A stretch of 64,000 nucleotides of DNA, taken from contig OX422207.1 of NCBI GenBank assembly GCA_949130495.1, positions 836,943,573 to 837,007,572 of the forward strand. The letters run 5' to 3'. The position numbers were made by a program, and so were the translations under genes. Under the pieces are notes generated by a model, which was not told where the DNA came from, did no database searches, and saw nothing but the letters and a program-made list of their open reading frames with translations. Each line of letters begins with the position of its first letter. Position 1 is the first letter of the stretch. Below are positions 36,312-45,790 of this stretch, piece by piece. The DNA is from Sambucus nigra (taxonomy: Eukaryota > Streptophyta > Magnoliopsida > Dipsacales > Adoxaceae).

Positions 36312-36721
36312 GCCCCTCATTAAAAGTTTTTTGGGTTGGGTAGACCAAAAAATTCTTTATACGCCATAAAGTCGATTTCAACAGTTTTATTATTATTATT
36401 ATTATTGTTATTTTTTAGAGGGACCCTAGGGCCATTAAGTGTAGCGTCTCTTCATTCGAGGTTTTTTATTTTCAAGAATCCACGCGTCAGTGTGGGAACT
36501 ATCATCGCATCATTTGTGAAAAAATGTCATAACTTTTTTGCCTTCCTGCACGTTTTCCCACTTTAGTGTAAAAAACATAATGCCTATTTCTAAAACTCTT
36601 TCATCTTCTTCAAAGCCCTCATAGAGAGTCTTTAAGTTTGAAGTGAGGGAAAGTAAGAGAAAAAATTTAAACACCATAGCCCCAATCTTTTTTTTCTCTA
36701 GATTTTTCAAGCACTCCATTA
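36312..36721 (+). other. Conserved 5' flank of the PMD gene
   Basis: It matches the flank of the second PMD gene copy (60300-60660): CCCCTC..TAAA, GTAGACCAAAA..TTCTTTATACGCCATAAA, ACTCTAGGG/ACCCTAGGG, GTGGGAACTA.CATC.CATCATTTG. Conservation between two decayed copies suggests promoter or 5' UTR. It includes an (ATT)n run at about 36384-36405. TATA-like TTTATACGCC lies near 36355. Confidence 0.55.
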
Positions 36722-38220
36722 ATGGCTTCTAATCCATCAAATACCTCTTCAAATATGAGCACCCCCATAGTTCCCCTAACACTTGGCTCCATACCTTCTT
36801 CATTGCCCCTCCCAACTTCCCCGACCCTTGGTACTATGGGCACCGGCGACCTTCGATCGCGTTCTATTAGTAGCGCCGCTGCTTCTTTTGTCCAGCCGAC
36901 GTTTTCTCCCTTTGGTGACGCCCTTGTTGGTGGTATTGATTTTGGGTCGAGAAACTTCACGGGTTCCTCGCCCTTCCTCTTAGAGAGAAAGGATTTTTTT
37001 TTTGGCTTCTTCACATGCCCATCAAAGAGAAACTTCACAAGACACGAGTTCATTTAATACTTTATTGGCTTGCGGTTCCTTGACCGAATCTTTGTGGGCG
37101 ACCAAGGGTGTCTCGACCAGTGGGATTTTGTTTGGAGAAGAGGGTGTCTCGTCTAACCTGCACGTAATTTGGATTTTTTACTTAAAACAGCTATTGTCAA
37201 GGGTTCGCCGTGAGTGGATCCCATATCCGAGGGTTCCTCGCAGATGACTTTAGATTCTGAAAGTTTGCAATATGCTTTGGGTGGGGGTATCTCGACCTTG
37301 GGTTCTGAAAATTTACAAGTTGATTTGGGTGGGGGCCTCTCGACCTTAGATTCTATTGTGGGTTCCTCGTGCGTTGGTTCTGTGCCCATGGCTGGGGGTT
37401 CTGTTGTCACTAGTTTCTCGCTGACGAGAGGTATTATTTGGGGTTCCTCGTCGATGCCACCAGTTAGAGCCGCGAGACCTCATTTGGCGACGGGTTCCTC
37501 GTGAAAGGTCGTCATAACTGCGGGTTTCTTGCCAGAAGTGTCATTGGTGCTTGGTATTTTGGATGAGGGTGTCTCATCCTCAACTATATTGAAAGGGGGT
37601 GTCTCGACGTCTGCTACTGTTGGTGTTGGTTCCTCGCATCTTGCACTAAACATGGGGGTTCCTCGCTTCACACAACCAAGGGTTCGTCGCGGAATCATCT
37701 ATCGGCGACTGTGGGTGTCTCAACCCCATGCGTCGTTGAATGTTCCTCGACTGGTCATGTTGGGTTTGGGGAAATGCGCAATTTGCAATTTGTTTCAGGT
37801 GGTGGGGTCTCGACCTCTTGTCGCGTCGAGGGTTCCACGATCCAGGGTGCCTCGCCAACTATTGGCGTTATGGAGAGTATGCTGCTGACCCAAGGTTCCT
37901 TTCTACCCACTTTGTTGGGTAGTTCATCATGTGTTAGCGATTTGGGGATTAGAGGTTTCGCACCTTTTGGGACTTCAATCATGGGACCCACTGCCAAGGG
38001 TTCCTCATTGTTAACTGCTGCTACCACGGATACCCCGGGCTCCTCACCCATTTCGCGATTTGTTATTTCTATAGGGGTTGCCACTTCCACTCCTTTTTTG
38101 GCGGCGATGGACACCCAAGGTTCCTCGCAATTTGGTGTTTTTATGGGGGTTGCCACTTCCACTTATTTTTTTGTGGTGGGGGAGACCCAGGGTCCCTCAA
38201 TCGAAGTTTCTACCAGGATG
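36722..38220 (+). pseudogene. Element D antisense gene, N-terminal Ser/Gly-rich region
   Basis: The likely start at 36722 (MASNPSNTSSNMSTPIV...) is chosen because the second copy starts at the matching place (60664, MASSSPNTSTGVVATVI). The protein is low-complexity, rich in Ser, Gly, Thr and Pro. The DNA word GGTTCCTCG or GGTGTCTCG (GSS or GVS) recurs every 30-60 bases from 36960 to 38190. Frames change several times; an open stretch runs 37711-38757. Introns or indels cannot be told apart. The region lies between the 3' LTR and pol, on the opposite strand to gag-pol. Confidence 0.6.
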
Positions 38221-38279
38221 AGTTCTTTTCTTGAGCCAATGGCCCTTGGTAGTTCTTTAGCTACGTCATCCTCTTCTCA

Positions 38280-39900
38280 GGCATGGAAGGACTATATGCG
38301 CATTCGCCAAGGGAGGGATTTTGGTATTTATCATCGTGCCCCTTTTTTTGGTCCAACTGACAGCTTCATGGTTTCACTTTTCGAATTTGAGGAAAAAATT
38401 TCTGACACTGTTCTCGAGCGCCCTCACATGGGGTTAAGTGAGTCTGTCGATCCCCCTACTATTTCTCCAGACTCTATTCTCCGAGTCCTAGTCGACCGCG
38501 GTGATTTTCCTTATTCCAATGTTGAAGTTAAAACTGCGAAGAGTGCCATGGAGGAGTGGGCTAGCTGGGTTGACTATGTTCTGAGCGTTCCTGATTATGT
38601 GGCTATTCTTAGGGAGCTGGGTCTTTTTATCGCCATCAGTAGCCTGAAGTCCTGCACAGTGTCTAAGAATATTTCTTCGCTCAATTTTTACTGTCTCGGT
38701 AGAGTATGGAGTCTCACACCTTCGTCACAGGCTGGGGAGAATTTACCATCACCCTAGAGGATATATGTGAATTGTAATCTCTTCCTTTCTTTGGTCAACA
38801 GGTCTTTTTTGATGACTGCGAGGATCCTTTAGAGTAGAAGATGGTGGAGGATCTACAGTCAGCTCTCGGGGAGTGATCGAAATATGTGGCTATAAATATA
38901 ACTGGTCATTCCAAGCATTCCTTTGCCAAATGGCAAACGTAATGGTTCAGAGATTTCGAGCAGTTGCAGAAGGGGGGGACTTCCCGCACAACCCCTAGGA
39001 CCCAGGATGGCCCCAAGCTCCACTCTCCTTCACATATAGCTGCTTTCTTAGTTATATTTCTGACTCGGTTCCTTCTACCAAGTAAGCCCGAAGATTCTCC
39101 TTGCAACCTTATTTTTAAATTGACTGTACGATTATCTCGCGGTAGGTCAATACCTATAGTCGCCTTGACTTTGGGTTCCCTTTACACCTGGATGGACCGA
39201 GCACATATAGATATAGAGAGGTCTTCAGTCGGTATGATGTTTCTAATTATGCAAATGTTTCTCTCTTAATGGCCTTTTTATTTGAGCATTTCCCCCACTT
39301 TACTTCAGGGGATCATGCCTGTCATAGCGATGCTGTGCGACTTCTACAATGGCACAAGAAAATTCCCAAGAAATCTTTGGGAATATTGATTGATGATATT
39401 GAGGAGTTTGAGTTTCGGCCTTATACCAAGTGCCCCGGGGCACTTTCAACTGGCTTTCTTTCTCTGGCGATGGTGGGACTTTTTATTTCCCTTCAACAGT
39501 GTGGTCTGTTTCCACATGTCCTCATATTAATGTGGTGACGATGCTCTTATCATGACACCTCCCTTCTTGGACCGAGTTGAGTTCGCACACTGCGTTCTAT
39601 AATTTTAAGAGGGCAAGAAGACAGTTTGGCTATGATCAGGGCATTCACTCCCCTCCTCTTCCTACCTACTGCGATAATTCGGAGACCTTTTTAGAGGCGT
39701 GCCCCAACTTTACTCTCCAGGGACTGTTCCGTAGAGTCAACAGTCTAGGGGGCCTCTACGTGCCTCCCTGCGATTATCACCCTTCGTTTACTTCATCATG
39801 GTTCCTACTTTGGCAGCGACAAATCCGTCTTATCCAAAAATGTGTAGTTGGTCCCCCTCATGAAACTAACCCAGTTAAATGTATCAAAGCCTAGTTTTTT
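38280..39900 (+). pseudogene. Element D antisense gene: plant mobile domain (PMD)
   Basis: It starts WKDYMRIRQGRDFGIYHRAP and then FFGPTDSF. The PMD core follows: MEEWASWVDYVLSVPDYVAI, LRELGLFIAISSLKSCTVSK, and after a frameshift near 38700 SHTFVTGWGEFTITLEDICE-L, the hallmark PMD strand (usual HTFHFPxGEMTITLEDV). It continues with HIAAFLVIFLTRFLLPSK, GSLYTWMDRAHIDIERS, MAFLFEHFPHF and ends with RRQFGYDQGIHSPPLP (39610-39655). Stops in the core (in CEL-stop-SLPFFG and after DDCEDPLE and others) show decay. PMD proteins of plants (MAIN/MAIL family) are nuclear; many relatives are transposon-borne. Confidence 0.85.
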
Positions 39901-42900
39901 ATCAGGCGGACGCAGAAAGATCCTTGGTTTCTCAACACCACTCCTAGGCCACCCTTGGAGCAGGCCATTCCCATTTTAGTTAAGCCTCTTCTCGACGAGT
40001 TACTTCAATATCTACCGACTGAGCTTCCCCTTGTGAAGTCTAGGAGCCGATCAAAAAGCAGAGGAAAAGTGAGCACCTCTACCACAAACAAAAGGAAGCA
40101 CCCTGAAATGGATGTATTTAATTTCATTCCTGCTACTACTGGTGCTTCTCCCTCTTCTCCTGTGAGGACCAGGGCTGCAAAGAAGAAGAAACAAAATAGT
40201 GCTGGCATGGCTGCCTCCTCCACGATGGACTAAGGGTCCGATACTGATGATCTCGGGGTGGAGGAGACTTACCAAGTTATGAAAGAGAAAGGTTACGGAT
40301 CATTGGGCCTTTCTTCTTAGGAGGCGCGAGTCACATCTATTCCCATCGCAGAAGGTACTATATCCCAACATTCTTTACTTAGTGGAACTAATTCTCTCGG
40401 AGTTTCACCTCGTAGATCCACCTCCCCTTTATTGGAAGAGGAACTAGTTGATTATGGAAGCACCTCTTCCAATGATGACCATAGTTCTTCTTCGGGTGAT
40501 ATGGGCGGCTTGGGTTTCCATAGCGAAGGCACTATTGACGCTTATGCTTTGCTATTAGTCTCGAAAGAGTCTTCCAGTGATGATGAGGCATCCCATTCTC
40601 CTGGGGGAGTTAGCTCCACCACCCGACCTCTCCCTTATGGCCAGAGTACGTGCCCTGCTGCTATAAGTGTTCCCCTTTGTTGGAAATTTTATGTATATGA
40701 TTTTCTTTCTTCCCCCTCATTATTTTATTTGCTTATAAAAGTATTCTGTCATATTTTGCAGGTCATTTCCATGGAGGCAAGTAGTTCTCCTCTTCCCCCA
40801 CTACGGCTGGCGCCTTTTCAACGGGAGAGGAATTCTATGCTTATTTCTTCCCGGGGCCTTTTTTAGAGAGTTTTGATATCTCCTTATTTCTTTTACCATC
40901 TAATGTAATTTGTTAATCTACCAATTACATCTTTGGTTGTATATGCTGGCATTTTCCTGATGCTTTCATCTGTGCACCTTACCAGCACTAGGACCACTTC
41001 CGTGACTTCTCCTTCTGCTCAGGTATGCCCTATTTTCAAAACTTTCATTGTACCCTTTTCCTTTTTACTTCTGCCTTTTCTTTACCCATTTACAATGTGT
41101 AGAGGTTTGTGCCTTCCGGCTTTGTCATTTTGTCTTCTCTTACTTCGGCAGTGGGCACTCCCATAGCTGAGCCCCTAGACACCTCCTCATCTAAGGTATG
41201 TATTTTCAAAAGTTTATGTCCTTTCAGTAATAGTCACTTTATATATTTTGGCCTTTTGTATTTTCGTGGGTCCCGATGACTTTTGGACTTTCTTCTCAGG
41301 GAGGGACTCTTCCCTTATCTGACGTTACTATCCCAGGTTTATCCTCTTCGGGGAGGATTTCTATCCCTCGGGTCCACATATCTATGGACGGCTGACCATT
41401 GGTTCATGAAATCTCTCGCGGCCCAATAGTTATCGTGACTTCATCTAGTGAGCCCACACTTCAGGTTAGGCCTTTTCATTCGAGCATGGAATGTCTTATT
41501 CCTCGAACATGTGATGAATAGCATGTTTTCGTTCTTTACAGGCTATCAACACAGCCCCTGCTGCACCGATCGTCCTTTTCCACTCTTCCCCTCTGGATGG
41601 GGCTCATGTACTTTAATATTTTCTTAGTTAGACATTTCTTTTCTATCCCTCTTATACCTATCATATCCCTCTTTACTTTTGTTGCAGTTATCCCTTGGTG
41701 CTATTTCGATAGTGGTTCCTACTATTGTCTCTTCAGCGGCCCCTATGCGTGGGTCAACTTGTCCTATTATTGTACATCTTCAGGTAGCTATCTTTACTGC
41801 TCTATTAAGTAATTCCCCCCCCCCCCCCCTTTTTTTTAATTTAGGTGTCCTTTCATTTATGAGGAACATAATTTATTAACTCTTACTCTTTCTTCTCATT
41901 CGCAGCCTCACCTATTCGTTGTGACTGCCGTCACTGAGGTTGCTCCTTCGAAAGGGCCTATGGATGAGGTCGCCTCTTTAGGAACACTGGTTACTGAGAT
42001 AGCCCCTTTAGGAGCGCCCTCTGTGACTACCGTCTTTGAGGTATCTATTTTAGGAGCACCCGAGTTTGAGGCCACCTCTTCAGAAGCACTGATTACTGAG
42101 ACAGCCCCTATAAGAGCATCGGCCAGTGCGGTGGCCCCTTTGGGAGCCCCCACGCCTCCTCATTTGCCTGCTATGGAGAGCGTTACTCAGGTATAGTGCA
42201 TAAGGGTATCCACTTCCCTTATGTCATTCTTACATCTTTATTATTTTGTTTAAACTACGCAAGAATTCTCATCTTCACCTTTGTTGCTTTTTTTTAGGTG
42301 AGTGACGTTGCTCCAATGACTATGGAGTCTGATGAGGTTGCTCTGATATTCGTGGAGTCTGAGAGTGGGGTGGTTGCGAGAGAGATACTAAACTAGCACA
42401 CCCCCTCTTTTCAATATTCCCCTCTTTTCTTCTTGCGTATACTGTGCAAGTGTTCTCATTTCACCTTTGTCTCATTATTTTTAGGTGAATGATATTACTC
42501 TGATGATTGTGGAGTCTGGCAGTGGGATGACTGCGAGAGAGGTATTAAACTATCATACCCCTATTTTTTATCATTCCCCTCTTTTCTTCTTGCGTATACT
42601 CTCATTTCACCTTTGTCTCATTGTTTCCAGGTGAATGAGATTACTCCGATGACTGTGGAGTCTGGCGGTGGGGAAACTGCGAGAGAGGTATTAAACTAGC
42701 ATACCCCCTCTTTTCATTATTCCCCTCTTTTATTCTTGCGTATACTATGCAAGTGTTCTCATTACACCTTTGTCTCATTGTTCCTAGGTGAATGAGATTA
42801 CTCCGATGACTATGGAGTCTGGCGGTGGGGTAACTACAAAAGAGGTACTAAACTAGCATACCCCATCTTTTTACTTTTCCCCTCTTTTCTTCTTGCGTAT

Positions 42901-43868
42901 ACTGTGCAAGTGTTCTCATTTCACTTTTGACCCATTGTTTCCAGGTGCATGAGATTACTCCGATGATTGTGGAGTCTGGCGGTGGGGTAACTGCGAGAGA
43001 GGTAGTAAACTAGCATACCCCCTCTTTTTGCTATTCCCCTATTTTCTTCTTGCATATACTGTGCAAGTGTTCTCATTTCACTTTTGCCCTATTATTTTCA
43101 GGTGTCTGAGATTACTCCGATGACTGTGGAGTCTAGCCGGGGGATGGATGCCGAGAGAGATCATAGTGCTGAGGCCACTCCCCTAGTCGGTGACACTAAT
43201 TCTGGTGGAGAGTGTTCTTTCCTCCCTTCTAAGGTAGGGTCTCGCCATTCTGACGGCGATGGTGAAGTAGAGGATGTTTCAACCATTGTGGGTAGACTAT
43301 GGCATGAGGAGTTAATAGGATGATTCAAGACACATTAGCATCAGCTCTTGGATCTCATCTCAGAGTACCACCCCGAGACATTCACTCCTTAGAGCATACT
43401 TCAGATTGATAGTCTCATGGCCTTCAACCTTAAGTCTCTTGCCAACCATGTTCATGAGTTCTTAGATACCTCCCCTGCTAAGTTGACCAGCTATTCTTTT
43501 TCACTATTATTGGATATTCTCTGCGACTTGCAGCAGTTCTATTATTTTGGTCTGGATTGGCTTGATACGGGAGTTCGCCACTTTCTGAATGTTCCTTTCT
43601 GTAAGATAGTGAGATTTCACACTTCCCGATAGTCTAGGGTCGAGCAGCGCTAGGCTGAGGCTACGAGAATCCAGAATCAGATCGCATTACTGCAGGTAAA
43701 GCTCGCCAGACTTGAGTCTGGTGATAAGGAGGACGAGGCTAAATTCGCCAGGTTAGAAGAAGAGTTTCTACGGGAGGCTGGTCCGTCGTATGCCAGGGCC
43801 ATCACTCGTGATGATTTATTTTTTGTAATTTCTAGCAGATAGGCTACTTCTTGCTTTGTAGTGATCAA
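39901..43868 (+). pseudogene. Element D antisense gene: basic, acidic and multi-exon C-terminal part
   Basis: After the PMD come basic stretches KSRSRSKSRGK and RAAKKKKQ (about 40040-40200; nuclear-localisation-like), then an acidic Ser-rich block (EEELVDYGSTSSNDDHSSSS). From 40760 the sequence alternates short exons and introns. Acceptors are TTTTGCAG (40762), CTTACCAG, TTCGGCAG, TTCTCAG, TTTACAG, TTGCAG, TTCGCAG (41906); donors are GTATGCC (about 41023), GTATGTA (about 41196), GTAGCTA (about 41786) and GTATAGT (42192). The exon array lies at 42298-43160. Then comes a helical segment (43380-43600, LKSLANHVHEFLDTSPAKLT) and a coiled-coil end QVKLARLESGDKEDEAKFAR-LEEEFL, stopping near 43842. 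Stops at 43321 and 43393 interrupt it. Confidence 0.62.
42298..43160 (+). repeat. Tandem array of six duplicated short exons with introns
   Basis: Exon copies start at 42298 (longer, donor lost), 42485, 42631, 42788, 42945 and 43102 (last, read-through into the next exon). The four middle copies are exactly 57 bases, 19 codons, phase 0, of type VNEITPMTVESGGG..ARE. Each is preceded by a pyrimidine-rich tract and (C/T)AG and followed by GTA(T/C/G)TAAAC. Unit spacing is 146, 157, 157 and 157 bases after the first. Introns also match each other (CCCCTCTTTTC, TTCTTGCGTATACT, GTGCAAGTGTTCTCATTTCA). Confidence 0.92.
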
Positions 43869-44735
43869 AATTATATGTGCACATCACTGATCATACATGA
43901 ATGAGAGTAATGACACTTTATTTCTTCTGCACTTTTCATTTCCATTCTTCTCCATTTATATTGTGGGTGTTTGTTTTATACGACTTGCTCTAATTTCTGC
44001 GAGCATTTGGCCTACTAATGGTTGCCCCATATACTGCGGGGTACTTGCATTAATATGAGAAAGTTATGTATATATATACATTGTACTTTTATTTTTATTT
44101 TTTATTTGAAAATGCACCTCTTGTAACTGTGAGGTATTTGCATGTTACTGTCTTGGATCACCCGTCATGTCTGTGGGAGCATTCCTGCACATTATTACTT
44201 ATGCTCATAAAGGCTAGGTTGGAGAGGGGGGGGGGGGGGTGGGTGACCCCTATCTCCTCCCGTCAAGTTTGGTTTCATTAAAAAAATATTTGAATTACCT
44301 AGCCCCTAGTCTTTGGGGTCCTTGCTCTATATTCTCTTTAAGATCTTCACTGTGCTTTGAAACATTAAAGAGGAGAAATTTAAACCTCCTCTGCATTTTC
44401 TATTAATTTATGTCTGGGGAACTTTTCTCAGTATACTTTGTCTTAGGATGGACTTACCTCCCAAGTGTAGTGAGCAAAGTTCTTAATTTTTTTTGTGTAC
44501 TCTCTTCTAACTTAGTAGGAAGTGTATATATATTTATGTATATATATATAGATGAGTAAACAAAGCAATCATCAACAATGATCGAAAATATTTATATTTC
44601 ATTCCTTTACTTTTGTGCACTGTTTACAATGTGGTATTGCTCTAAATTTTGTTTACAAAAAAAATTTTCTAGTATAGGACCAATCCTCGAAATCCATTAC
44701 AGACATGAAAAACATAAAAAAATTGTTTACTGTTA
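43869..44735. other. Space between antisense gene end and integrase end
   Basis: Probable 3' UTRs of two convergent transcripts. Contains imperfect repeats of TGCG.G.(G/T)A(C/T)TTGCAT (44030, 44120), a run of 14 G (44226-44239) and TA-rich runs (44066-44080, 44527-44552). No coding sequence seen. Confidence 0.55.
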
Positions 44736-45790
44736 CTAAGCATAGTACCTCTTTAGCCATTTGCAGTTGATGAACTGGAGGCAATCAGTCTCTGGTTCTG
44801 AGATTTGACAGTAGCCCGACTTCCCTACTCCTCTGACGACAAAGGGGCCTTCCCAGTTGGGTTTGAACTTTGACGCCAACATGCTGCAGAGATGGTGAGT
44901 GGATGCTCGTAGGGCTAAATATTCCACCTGGAACTCTCTAGGCTTGACCAAGTTCCCATAGGCCCTGGATAGTTACTGGGTGTATACATTGAAATTCTCC
45001 TTCGCCTTGTCTCTATGCTCATCTAGTGACTCTAGCTGCACATGCCTTGGGTCAGGGATGAGCCCATTGCTGAGAGAAATTCTAGCTGAAGGTACCTCCA
45101 ACTCCACTGGTAGGACAACTCCGGTCCCGTATACTAGGGAGAATGGAGTGAACCTTGTCGATTTTCTTTTCGAAGTACGATAAACCCATAACACCATAGG
45201 TAACTTTTCATCCCATGCCCCCGGCATGTCCTCTAGCATTTTCTTTAAAATGTTTATCAGGGTCTTATTGGTAGCCTCTTCTTGGCTATTGCCCTTGGGG
45301 TAGGATATGGTTGTGCTATTATGCACAATTTTATATCTGTCTATGAGGAGGGCCATTTCCTTGAATTTCTTCCCATTACCTATTAAGATCACCTTGGGTA
45401 TACCAAACCTGCATATGATATATTCCTTTATAAACTGGGTTACCACTTGGGCTGTGACTCTCCTTAGAAGGATGACTTACCCCCATTTAGTGTACAAATA
45501 TGTAGCCACAATGATAAAAGACTTGCCATGAGAGGCCAGGGTGATCTTTCCCACCAGGTCAAACACCCATGTATCGAAGGGATAAGGAGCTTCCAAGATT
45601 TGCAGACTGACGGAAGGAGCATGCACCATGTTTCCATGAACTTGGCATGCTTTACACTTCTTCACATACCCAATGGAGTCAGCCTCCATGGTCGGCCAGT
45701 AGTATCCCAGCGTCATCAGCTGGTCATACAGTTTGGCACCCCCCATGTGGGAGGGCTCATGAGCTTCTTTTAGCACCCTCTCCGCGTCCT
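44736..45790 (-). pseudogene. Element D: Tat-lineage integrase
   Basis: Minus 45477-45776: zinc-binding module with EAHEPSHMGG (HxxxH) and KKCKACQVHGN (CxxC), then first catalytic block FDTWVFDLVGKI. Minus 44973-45446: FGIPKVILIGNGKKFKE, where the usual second Asp (SDNG) is Gly, then NSQEEATNKTLINILKKMLE with the catalytic Glu, and VLWVYRTSKRKSTRFTPFSL. Minus 44736-44951: C-terminal domain with ASKFKPNWEGPFVV. Stops separate the three blocks. Loss of an active-site Asp means no strand transfer by this copy. Confidence 0.85.

Noticed and set aside
42298..43160. CRISPR-like regular repeat array
   Set aside because: Units include splice sites and codon-phase exons, spacers are homologous introns, and the context is plant DNA.
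36722..43868. PMD gene as an intact, functional host gene
   Set aside because: Stops and frameshifts within the PMD core and C-terminal part, and its placement between LTRs, point to a decayed element-borne gene.
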